64,000 nucleotides of DNA from Skeletonema marinoi (Eukaryota > Bacillariophyta > Thalassiosirophyceae > Thalassiosirales > Thalassiosiraceae): contig CM060489.1 in the NCBI GenBank assembly GCA_030544225.1, positions 1,259,368 to 1,323,367 on the forward strand. Direction: 5' to 3'. The position numbers and the translations under genes are program-made. The notes beneath the pieces were generated by a model. It was not told where the DNA came from. It saw nothing but the letters and a program-made list of their open reading frames with translations, and did not search any database. Below are positions 23,187-32,090 of this stretch, in pieces (the first letter of the stretch is position 1; every line of letters starts with the position of its first letter).

Positions 23187-24185
23187 TCAGGCCATGTTCA
23201 AGGCATCTCCGTCATTCGTCACTTCCTCTTCACGGACGGCACCAGTAACAACGACGCCCTCGTCAACTGCAGGAGAAAGAGCCTTTGTTTCACTACTCTC
23301 TTGCGTGGCATTATCGCTATTATCAGCAGCAGCTCTGTATGGATTGAACTGGGGTTTGGCACACATTGCCATACGAATGACAAGTTGCACTGGGATAATG
23401 ATCGCTCCAACTGCAAAAGCTGCGTAACGAACACCGTTGATTGTCTGGAGAGTGAATGTCTCAATGATGAGATTGTTAGGCGATGCCAACTCTTGATAAA
23501 TGTATCCGAATGCCCAAGCAAGGACACATGCAATCGTCCAGTTGGGTCTTTGAAGGTAGAACAATACCCAAACAGAAATGGCATGCAGCACTGCCAAACA
23601 CACGATGGCTAATGCCAATTGAATATCTGCTGGAGCGCTACTTGCAACCGCTTGCACATTGACATTCAATGCACTTGCGGCAGTAATCCATCCACCATGA
23701 AGAGCAAAGGGGAATCGCAGTAGCCAAAATTCCCAAAGGCTATTATCCGACTCGGCGTAGTATTGTGAATACAATAGTGCCATCAAGGATCCGTAGAGAG
23801 CAATCATGAATGCCAAAGAGGCAGGAATGATCTCGTAGGCAAATGTAAATGTCCATCCGATCTGCATGGCGCAGACGAGACAATACCAGTAGCTTACTCC
23901 GTCTTGAACCATTGGTGTAGCTCGGAATTTGGGTAGCAGCTGCACAACCGTGAACAGCAATTGAAACATGAAGATGACGATCCAAATCCTGAATGCATCT
24001 GAATTGGGAGTGACGATGGTTTGATACTTGTCAGATAGGTCGCCATTTGTCGGCGTTCCGAGGAAGCCGGCGGTTCCTACGCCGTATGTGAAGATGATGT
24101 TGAGGATGTAGGCCGCGACGTTGGCACAGTTTTTGCGGTTGAGAGACGGTGTGTCTGATGATGATGATTTACAAGATGAAAGCAT
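23187..24185 (-). CDS. Multi-pass membrane protein, TspO/MBR-related (tryptophan-rich sensory protein-like)
   Basis: A single exon of 332 residues from the ATG at 24185; the frame is open further upstream but offers only a GTG. Eight to nine hydrophobic spans fill residues about 20-280, followed by a polar acidic tail. The first span and the loop after it (YILNIIFTYGVG, then DKYQTIVTPNSDAFRIWIVI) follow the pattern of TspO/MBR-related bacterial and algal membrane proteins: a conserved N in helix 1, then DKY..(F/I)TP...AF.IW. Substrate and location cannot be read from the sequence; the classical TspO family binds tetrapyrroles or cholesterol, but these longer relatives are largely uncharacterised. 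There is no clear cleavable presequence. Confidence 0.7.
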   Translation of the reverse strand: MLSSCKSSSSDTPSLNRKNCANVAAYILNIIFTYGVGTAGFLGTPTNGDLSDKYQTIVTPNSDAFRIWIVIFMFQLLFTVVQLLPKFRATPMVQDGVSYWYCLVCAMQIGWTFTFAYEIIPASLAFMIALYGSLMALLYSQYYAESDNSLWEFWLLRFPFALHGGWITAASALNVNVQAVASSAPADIQLALAIVCLAVLHAISVWVLFYLQRPNWTIACVLAWAFGYIYQELASPNNLIIETFTLQTINGVRYAAFAVGAIIIPVQLVIRMAMCAKPQFNPYRAAADNSDNATQESSETKALSPAVDEGVVVTGAVREEEVTNDGDALNMA

Positions 24186-24828
24186 TTTGTTCTGTGGTAA
24201 GTTGTTGTTCTGTAGATGTTGTTTGTTGTTGTTTGCTCTTGTGAGTTGTTTTCGTTTGTTGTGATTAAATTTTATGAGCACTTCTTGAGGGCGAATTCAA
24301 ACGTGCAGCGTTGATTATTTCTTAGCCGGCGAGGTAAGAACTGTCTTGCGAGATAAAACGATCGTATCAGATGAATTTTTGTGATGTTGGTCCCTGTTGT
24401 TAGTCAGTTATTGGCGACGGTCGTGCAAAGCAGAGTATTGTAGGGAAGAGCTCTCTTTTGTGAGCGTGGTGAAAACGCATCGGGGGATTCCCATTTTTTG
24501 GCCACGTCAGCTTCCTTTGCGTTCCGCCGGGGTTCGGGACAAGTGGAAAACCGGGATAGCAGGCCTAATGGTTACCAATTTGTAACAAATATACATGCGT
24601 AGGAATTGATACTTGTTAAGTCGGCTGTAACCAAAAATAATGTGACATTGTTACATGTTACAGATCCACTTACCCCGCCCGCCATAAGTAAACCGCCGCG
24701 AAACAGTGTCAACGTTGCCATCAAGGCCAATACTGGCGTACATTGGCGCAATAGGACCTTCGCTTCTATCATACTTGTTCTATTCTGCAGTTCTGCTTGA
24801 CTCACAACCGTGTGTATAATTTGCAACT
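24186..24828. other. Divergent intergenic region, no gene seen
   Basis: 643 bp between the TspO-like gene (reverse) and the SWIB gene (forward). It contains the two 5' regions; nothing else was recognised. A short gttaca/tgtaac-type repeat occurs around 24570-24660 without a clear boundary. Confidence 0.5.
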
Positions 24829-25881
24829 ATGGCCAACCTTCCCACCGACGCCGAAATACGCTCCAAAATGGAGTCCCTAATAAAAACAGTCGATCTCAAC
24901 ACCATGTCCACCAAACAATTCATTGCCGCCCTCTCCGACAAATTTGATGGTGCCGATCTAAGTTCCAAAAAGAAGTTCATCAAGGGTGCCATTACGGAAA
25001 TTCTCGATGCCATGGGCGATGAAGAAGACGACAATGGTGGTGATAGCAGCAGCAGTGAAGAAGAAGCTCCCACCAAAAAGAAGAAAGGAGGTGGACTCGC
25101 GGCCGTGAAGGAAATTAGTCCCAAACTCTCCGCTTTCTTGGGATGTGGTAACGAAGCTGCTCGAACCGATGTAGTCAAGGGACTGTGGGATTACATCCGT
25201 GAACACAATTTGCAAGATCCAAGTGATAAACGTCAAATTATATTGGATGATAAGATGAAGGCGGTGTTTGGAAAGGATGTCGAGTCGTTTAGCATGTTTA
25301 CGATGAACAAATACATTTCCCCGCATATACATCCGTTCAAACCTTTGGATTTGACACCGTCGACTAGAAAGAGAAAGGCGGAGGATGGTGGTAGTGGGAG
25401 AAAGAAGAAGAAGGAACAGAAGAAGAAAGCTCCGGGTATGCAAGCACCATACCGATTATCGGATGATTTGGTGGCTGTGGTGGGAAAGCCAATCTTACCT
25501 AGACCTCAAGTGACGCAGGCTCTTTGGAAGTATATTCGTGAAAATGATCTTCAGGTAAGATGATTAGATACTGGTCTTGTCATGTTCTTGATAAGTGCAC
25601 TTTACATTGCTCGATTCGTACTCACATTATTTGAATGTCTCATCTTTCTTCTTCAGAACCCCGAAGACAAACGAGAGATTCTTTGCGATGCAAAACTCAA
25701 ACGTGTCCTGGGAGGGAATTCCAAGGTAACAATGTTCTCAATGAATAAGTACATAACGGCACACTTGCTCGAAAAGATGGATAAGAGTGCTTATGTCCAC
25801 GTGGATATTGACTCTGGCAAAAAGGAAGAGGAAGTAAGTAGTGTGGGTGAAGTAGAGGATAGTGATGATGATTCAGTGTAG
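24829..25881 (+). CDS. Nuclear DEK_C plus twin SWIB/MDM2-domain protein
   Basis: Two exons, 24829-25554 and 25657-25881, give 316 residues. Residues 5-60 (TDAEIRSKMESLIKTVDLNT...) match a DEK C-terminal-type helical domain that binds DNA or chromatin. After an acidic Ser/Glu stretch and a lysine patch, SWIB domain 1 spans about 95-165 (VVKGLWDYIREHNLQDPSDK, MFTMNKYISPHI). SWIB domain 2 spans about 215-295 (VTQALWKYIRENDLQNPEDK, MFSMNKYITAHL), and the intron cuts it between Gln and Asn. A basic linker (KRKAEDGGSGRKKKKEQKKK) looks like a nuclear localisation signal. SWIB domains occur in SWI/SNF subunits and in RNA polymerase I/II-associated factors such as yeast Uaf30 and Tri1, which share the DEK_C plus SWIB order. 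A chromatin or transcription role is inferred from that. The gene converges on the histidine phosphatase gene. Confidence 0.88.
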
Positions 25882-26009
25882 TCATATTTCGAGGGTAATG
25901 TTATAATAGATAGCATTTGTCTGATAGATGATACACGGGCCAAAAATGTCTCGATACGCTTTCCTCAGCCAGGCAATAGCAATGGCAACGATGGTGTTGG
26001 TTTATCTTC

Positions 26010-27188
26010 TCAAAGATATGGTGGCCGCTTAGTGTTAATCGATGGATCAGCACTCAAATGACTAACATCGGCCAAATGCACAAGCTTGTACTTCCATCGA
26101 AGAGTAATTTCTCCGTTGATGGCATCATCACCTTTGCCTTTGGAGGATCCACTCCTCTTAAGCTTAGTATAATAGGGTCGTACATCGATGACCGTTCTAG
26201 ATAAATTGGGTAGGAGGAGTGAGCCCTCGTTGGTCAAGGCATAATTCTTTGGGAGCTGAGCATCTACCGTTTTATGAATCATTGTGCGAATGAGGGCCGA
26301 GTGTGAAAGGGCAAACACATTGTAAATCTTTTCTGTTTCATTGTCATCGGTGTTGCATGATGCGTCAATGTTGTCCACGTCCTTTTTGCCCGATATTGAC
26401 GATTGATAATCATCCGATGCATCCTGCACAAGTGAACCTACCCAATCCGTAGCTCTGCCCCATGCATCAGAGATGCTTTCTAGCTTGGGGACCTTGATTT
26501 TCTGGTCGAGCTGATACCTATTATCTTGTATTGCTGCTTGAAGTCTTCTCGACATAGCTTCTTCAAATGACAGCGTCTTGAGGTAACCCTCTCTAGGCCC
26601 CTTGGCAAGCTCTCTTAACCGTGGATCGACTATGAGATCGATATTGTTGTTGATGTTGTCGGTGATGGCATTGCCTCCTTCATCTGATGTTGTTTGTTGC
26701 TGCTCGCCATCATCTTTCGTATTACCATGGATGTCTTCCAACCCGAGAACAATCTTGGCAGTTCGATGAGCACGATACAAATCCGAAGTATAGGTTCGCC
26801 AATAACGAATTGCCTCTGATCTTCCGTTGATATATCTGCTCTGCGCAGATATTCCCGCCAATGCAACTCCTTTATCTGTCAGAGGCGAGTCGCCTTGACC
26901 AAGCACAATATTGCGTTCATTGGCGAGTGTTTCTCCGTGGCGGATCAGGTGCAACCGAATTGTAAAAGGGGTAAATTGCAATGATGAGTCGTCGTCGTCC
27001 TCTTTCAGCTTATTCTGATTAGCAACTTGAGTTTTACCGAAATCGGAAACTGTTGATGATGTTGCTGCTGATGTGTCTATGAATTTTTGGGAGGCGGCTG
27101 GCATAACTAATGAGCGGAACGTCAACAGAAATAAAGGGATGCCTTTGATGGAAAGGAAGGATCTGGTGGAGGAGATCATCACCACCAT
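26010..27188 (-). CDS. Histidine phosphatase superfamily (phosphoglycerate mutase-like) protein
   Basis: A single exon of 392 residues. The catalytic phospho-acceptor motif LIRHGETLANERN lies near residue 83, followed by LTDKGVALA, the usual conserved pair at the start of the domain. The second catalytic histidine is in FALSHSALIRTMIH near residue 295. A hydrophilic, Gly/Asp/Gln-rich insertion separates the core halves (about 150-190). The N-terminus is hydrophobic (SIKGIPLFLLTFRSLVMP) and may be a signal or membrane anchor. The family includes phosphoglycerate mutases, fructose-2,6-bisphosphatases and many phosphatases of other substrates; the substrate cannot be assigned. It lies in the same orientation as the PhyH gene with 274 bp between them. 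Confidence 0.85.
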   Translation of the reverse strand: MVVMISSTRSFLSIKGIPLFLLTFRSLVMPAASQKFIDTSAATSSTVSDFGKTQVANQNKLKEDDDDSSLQFTPFTIRLHLIRHGETLANERNIVLGQGDSPLTDKGVALAGISAQSRYINGRSEAIRYWRTYTSDLYRAHRTAKIVLGLEDIHGNTKDDGEQQQTTSDEGGNAITDNINNNIDLIVDPRLRELAKGPREGYLKTLSFEEAMSRRLQAAIQDNRYQLDQKIKVPKLESISDAWGRATDWVGSLVQDASDDYQSSISGKKDVDNIDASCNTDDNETEKIYNVFALSHSALIRTMIHKTVDAQLPKNYALTNEGSLLLPNLSRTVIDVRPYYTKLKRSGSSKGKGDDAINGEITLRWKYKLVHLADVSHLSADPSINTKRPPYL

Positions 27189-27462
27189 TGCCTACCATAC
27201 ATAGTTGTCGTTGATGAGAGTAGTTGGATTGGAATTATGAGAGAGCTGAAGCCATCATCAACGCATGCACAAGAACACAGAACAAATGACAGGTGGATGA
27301 GGGATGAGGTGTTCATTCAGCTGTCGGCTGTCAGTCGGGCAAGTGTCGCAGCGAGGTAAAGAATGTCGTAGCGCTCCTTTTAGATACTTACATTCAACAT
27401 GCAAGTATTTTACCAATCCAAAGTAATACTTAGAGGAAGAACTGAAACTAACATCTACTTCA

Positions 27463-28683
27463 CTAGGCTACGTAGTTGGCAAAAGGATTTTCATCACCAC
27501 CTACATGGTATGCATTCAAAGCATTGGTCATATCTCCTAAAGACATGGCACCCTCATATCCAGGTCGAATACTTCCCTTATATCCCAAGCTTCCTTTAAC
27601 TTCCGGATTCCGAAAGGAAAAGTTAAACAGAACTCTAGTTGCCTCGTCATTAGCATTTCCACAATGAAGCAACCTTGCATCAAATAACACGGCGTCGCCC
27701 TTCTTCAGTGTACTCAGACGGCAATCGGATTTGAGCAATAGCTGCTCCTTCTCATCAGCGTCGCCACTATTGAATACAACGTTCGCTTTGGAGGTATGCG
27801 TCCGAAGTAAAAAAGAAGTTGGCCCCATGTTCTCCGTGACATCTTGAAGTGCCAGAAAGATGACGTACAGCGGTGCCTTTGAATTATATGGGAGGTCTGG
27901 ATGCACCATTTGTCTATTACTTCCAGGATCGGTAATGACAGCTGCTAGTTCGTACAATTCACCATTGGGCGTGACAAGATTTTCGTAGAGATGTCGGAGT
28001 GAGCCATCCTTGCCAAGCATTTCTTGCAATGCATCGGCTACGATAAACGGCTTTTTGTAGGATAACTCAAAGTCAATTTCGTTGCCCAAGTATGCGGAGA
28101 ATCCTCCCCTTAACAGACTCAATTGTAGATCACATCTACTCTTGCGTCTGTTTTCGACACCATAATACATACGGGATGAGGACACATCTCTATCTGTTTC
28201 AATTGCCGCAATTTGTTGCTGTTCAAGAATATGACCACGGAGATTATCTGCCGTTTCGTCTGAAATAGCACTGTCGATGCGGATGACGCCCTCTTTCCGA
28301 ACGACCTTGGCTTGCTCCTTAGCCATTTGTACTGCAGGATCATATGCCTTGTTCGATGCCGCGTTGCCAAATCCGGTGCCTGATTTGGGTGGTTTGGCTT
28401 TCAGTTTGGGAGCCAACAGTTCCTTCATTTTATTGTTTTGAGATAATAACTCTTGTTCTCGGAGGGCGCGTCGGAGCATGGCATCTTGCTGATCTTGGTA
28501 CAATAAATCTTGTGCACTCACAGAACTGAATAGTGGAGAAGTACTTAACTTATTATTCTTTTGTATAAGTTGATGGTGACTGCGTTTGATAACTGGAAAA
28601 GCTGATCCTACATGCAAGAACACGAGAAGGTATGCAGCCGCTGCCATAACAGGCGTACAAGAAAATATGCTCAATGATGCCAT
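27463..28683 (-). CDS. Phytanoyl-CoA dioxygenase (PhyH)-like Fe(II)/2OG oxygenase, probably plastid-targeted
   Basis: A single exon of 406 residues. The iron ligands are visible as HPD in MVHPDLPYNSK (near residue 260) and a distal His in FDARLLHCGNANDEATRVLF, where the following Arg is suited to 2-oxoglutarate binding. QDVTENMGPTSFLLRTH between them is the typical PhyH strand-turn. The N-terminus has a hydrophobic core (VMAAAAYLLVFLHVG) followed by SAFPVIKRSHHQ, close to the diatom ASAF-type cleavage and transit signature, so plastid import is likely (inference). The substrate is unknown; the wider family hydroxylates lipids, small metabolites and protein side chains. Gln- and Lys-rich stretches near 75-115 look disordered. 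Confidence 0.85.
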   Translation of the reverse strand: MASLSIFSCTPVMAAAAYLLVFLHVGSAFPVIKRSHHQLIQKNNKLSTSPLFSSVSAQDLLYQDQQDAMLRRALREQELLSQNNKMKELLAPKLKAKPPKSGTGFGNAASNKAYDPAVQMAKEQAKVVRKEGVIRIDSAISDETADNLRGHILEQQQIAAIETDRDVSSSRMYYGVENRRKSRCDLQLSLLRGGFSAYLGNEIDFELSYKKPFIVADALQEMLGKDGSLRHLYENLVTPNGELYELAAVITDPGSNRQMVHPDLPYNSKAPLYVIFLALQDVTENMGPTSFLLRTHTSKANVVFNSGDADEKEQLLLKSDCRLSTLKKGDAVLFDARLLHCGNANDEATRVLFNFSFRNPEVKGSLGYKGSIRPGYEGAMSLGDMTNALNAYHVGGDENPFANYVA

Positions 28684-29332
28684 TGTGCCTGCTTCTTATC
28701 TTTGGAAAAGATACTGAGCTCTGCGGGCACTGTGCGGTGTGTATGTGGTCAATAGAATATCAGATCAAGGTGATATGATGTTTGTTCCTTGGTCGGAACA
28801 ACATAATACCTTCGTTCCTCTTCCGCATTTAGCTCGGGAACCCATTTTGTGAGGAGTGTTCCGTACTTATGTCAGACCTTCTGATATATCGTCTTGCCCT
28901 GTTCGTTTCTACAGAGGAATTAGTATTCAAGTGTATCTAAAGCGGCACTCAAATGCTAGCGAAGCCTCTTCTGACGTACGCATGACCGACCTAAAGATCC
29001 AAAGAGAGGGTAGGGGGGAAGGGCGACAAGAGATGTGAAAGTCGTGGGCGGATGACTTCTCTCTTCTCCCATACTAATGTTCCAGCCCCCGGTACAACGT
29101 GTCCGATTTTGTTGCACTTTGATCGTATCGACGACTACTCTTTCAGACCCCGTTAGGATGGTATGAAAAACACCTAGCAAGTTATATGTTTCAGAGCCAA
29201 AGTGACGGAGGCGGCTGAGACAGTTATGACCCTCCGAGATCTCAGTTATCGTACTTTCATCTATGTAGTTTAATGTGAAACTGCCTTGCACTTGTTGCTG
29301 TCCTTCATCTAAAAAGTAGAATGAAATCCTCC
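28684..29332. other. Intergenic region, no gene seen
   Basis: 649 bp between the PhyH start and the SET-domain stop codon, both on the reverse strand. Open frames on either strand are short and lack motifs. Presumably it holds the PhyH promoter and the 3' end of the SET gene. Confidence 0.5.
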
Positions 29333-30771
29333 TTACAACTCATCATTGCCGTTTTCCTTCCATTGACGGACACAGTGCTCGCCGGTGTCTTCTGCTTTGA
29401 GGGTACCGTCTTTCACCCACCAACCATCGCCCATCGACCACACGTCATCGACAAGGGTAGCATTGCTCTCCAATGCATAACGAAGAGCATCGTGCATTGC
29501 ATCATAATACTCCCATAGAGATTTAAGCTCATTCTCTGGGACTTCTTCATTTGACTGCTCCCGCTTCTGTCCAAATTTATCCAAGCGGTCAAACTCCTTC
29601 TTCAGCAAGCCCATGCCGTTCTTCGATGGAGGTACAAGAAAGTTTACAACAACTTCTCCTATACATTGATATCATTGCAACAAAGTCAGCCAAGTTCGCA
29701 GTTGCATACAGATACAGTTCAAAACAATACAAAGACGCCTTACCTGTTCCTTCGTCGCCATCCTTCCAATCCAAATCGAACTTCACACGAGCAAAATCAA
29801 ATAGCCAGCGCTGCGGATATCCCTCCACGAAGCCAAAATGCAGAAACATTTCCGGTGTACCAAACCAATCGTAATAATGGTGACAAATCGTGCAGTGGTT
29901 GTAAGAATTGAATAGCTCTTCTCCTGCCAATATAGGTTTGCTCGTGACCATTTCATAACCTGTTTTGTCGATGGGATCGCCTTTGTATGGATCATACTTA
30001 TGTGCAACATTGGTTTTGCCATTGTTATGGTTCATCATGTCTTATGAACAAAGTGAACAATCGTGTGTTAGAATGTGGAGCTCAATAAATACCAAATTAC
30101 ATCAAACCTATGAGCGGCTCAAACAACTCACCATAGAAAGGAACAAGGTACTGATAGTCGGCTCTTGTCTTCACCAACATCACAGCATGCACGTGATCAT
30201 CATTTTCGTAATCTCCATCACACTCCTCCTCCCATTCCTCTAAAAGATCCTCAATCCATATAGGAGGCAACTTTTCATCAGCAGTCATTTCCCAGAAGAG
30301 CTTTTGACCGTCTTCAGACCAGAACCCAACCGTGTATCCACGTGGCTGCGAGAGCAAATATTTCCCATACGGCGTCATGTCACTTTCGCTCTTGGTAATC
30401 TCTTTAATTACCGCGTTGATAGTCCCACAGTCCAACCGCTCGCTCTCGGGAAGCTCCAAATAGGAATCTAAATTTTCGGATGGCGTGATCATTAGCTCCC
30501 ATGGAATGTTGCAAACAGTCTCCCCCTCCTCCAAAGACTCCAACGCGAATATCCCTCGAGGAGACGTTGAATCATCAGGATCGATGCGTCGGATTTGAAG
30601 TTTATCGTTGATGAAGGATCCGTTGGCACGCAGCCAGTTGATCATATCTGTGATCAGTACATCTTGTGTATCATTTGCTACAGTCGCACTTGCAGCGGCG
30701 GCGGCTATTGTTAGCAGATGTAAACTGCCCAGCAAATGCATGATGCGGAAAAGTTGCTTGTTGTTCATCAT
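29333..30771 (-). CDS. SET-domain lysine methyltransferase, RuBisCO LSMT/SETD3-like
   Basis: Three exons on the reverse strand, 30771-30132, 30040-29744 and 29658-29333, give about 420 residues. The frame-preserving splice sites give VPFYDMMNHNN at the first junction, a perfect SET core motif (DMMNH). SET starts with RGIFALESLEEGETVCNIP near residue 63, and ends with LAGEELFNSYNH and the post-SET FLHFGFVEGYPQ. The I-SET region lies between them. This arrangement belongs to the SETD3/RuBisCO large subunit methyltransferase group, which methylates Lys (or His) in proteins such as RuBisCO, aldolase and actin; the target here is unknown. The first ATG (30771) opens a hydrophobic leader (IMHLLGSLHLLTIAAAAASA) suggesting entry to the ER or plastid. 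The C-terminal domain after SET is short compared with plant LSMT. Confidence 0.85.
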
Positions 30772-31243
30772 GATTCTTTCTGAACCCGAACACCAATGCA
30801 ACGACCATGCGTTTTATGATGGTGTGCTATGGTATGCCAGCATGGTCGTTGGGGTTCGTTCAAGAATGAAAAAGTGGTTGGGGTCAGAAAGAATGAATTC
30901 CCTGCTTTCTGCCAGTTGAGATAAGAGCTCACATCGTACAGCTATGTACCCCGATGGCCGAACCATTCTCTTGGGGGGCTCAAATCTCTTGCATTTGTGT
31001 GTTGCCTTCTATCTATTGTACTGCACAGCTTCTTGCTTGATAAATAGAGGATATTGAATGAGTACATACAGCGATGAAGATCAATGTTTTCGAGTTCATT
31101 ACATTGCGAAGGATGCGGCTAAGAAAGACAGAACCCTTGCGCTCCCCATTAATTTCATCTAGTTTACCATAACACTTTCAACTTCATCTATCTCAATCTG
31201 CTTACCCCTGTATCCTTATCCTATCCTCTTCCTCCTCGCGCGT
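30772..31243. other. Intergenic region, no gene seen
   Basis: 472 bp upstream of the SET gene and downstream of the next reverse-strand gene. No repeat, RNA gene or convincing open frame was recognised. Confidence 0.5.
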
Positions 31244-31871
31244 TTATCCACAACCATAATCGTCATAATCACCATACTCATCATACTCCTCCTCCTCCAC
31301 TTCGTACATTGGCCAGATGTTTCTATCTTTAGGCTCACTCTTGAAACATTCCACATAACGCATCCAAGTAATCCTGTAGCGGGCTGGAACATCCGTCATA
31401 CTGGGGTCATGATGAATAAAGACACCTTTGTTATGACGCTCACAAAACTGCTGATACTCTTTCGTAGAAAGGATGTGTGCATGCCACATCTCGTCTATCA
31501 TTTTGGAAGGTGCGGCACACTCTACAGTGTTCTTCTCGTTGATCTTGATCTGCAACAGAAAGATACACATCATGATGAAGAATGAAGTTGACATATGTTA
31601 GCTTGATCGGAAAATGTGATAAGACAAATGAAGCCTGCAAAGTCGAGGCAAGGCATGAGAAAAGACAATAGCAATGAATGAAAATATGTACCTTCATGAA
31701 CTTGAGATACTCCTCCAAAAGAGTATCTGTCGAATCCGATTCATGCTCTTTCTGGTATTGAATCAAAATCACTCTCTTCTCGTCTTCAGTCAAGGTGGGT
31801 TGTTCGTTTGGATCAAGCTTGACACGCTTGCTTTGTTGCTTCTTTGATTCGGTTGATTTGTTCTTGACCAT
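31244..31871 (-). CDS. Small GRDP/DUF1399-like protein with a WHAH motif
   Basis: Two exons, 31871-31692 and 31549-31244, give 161 residues. The N-terminus is lysine-rich (KNKSTESKKQQSKRVKLD), perhaps nuclear. The core reads MIDEMWHAHILSTKEYQQFC then FIHHDPSM. That resembles the conserved WHAH...Y..FC...HHDP segment of plant and fungal glycine-rich domain-containing (GRDP, DUF1399) proteins, which are much longer. The C-terminus is acidic with a Tyr/Asp/Gly tail (YDEYGDYDDYGCG). Biochemical function of this motif is unknown to me; the His residues could bind metal. The gene is head-to-head with the next gene, 219 bp apart, so they probably share a promoter region. Confidence 0.75.
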
Positions 31872-32090
31872 GGTTTTGGTTGTGATGAGGTATCGTCGTC
31901 AAAAATTATGGCAGAGTGGATGATCGGGATGCGATGGAGGATGCATGCTCGCTCCGGCCGACGACCGACGATGATGACGATACCTTCCAAAAAGTTACAA
32001 GAAGTTCCACCTCTAGAGTTGAAGTTCCACTTGTCAAAATTTGAATTTTGAACGCGCGCAACGACCATCGACCATTGATTCATTCTTCTG

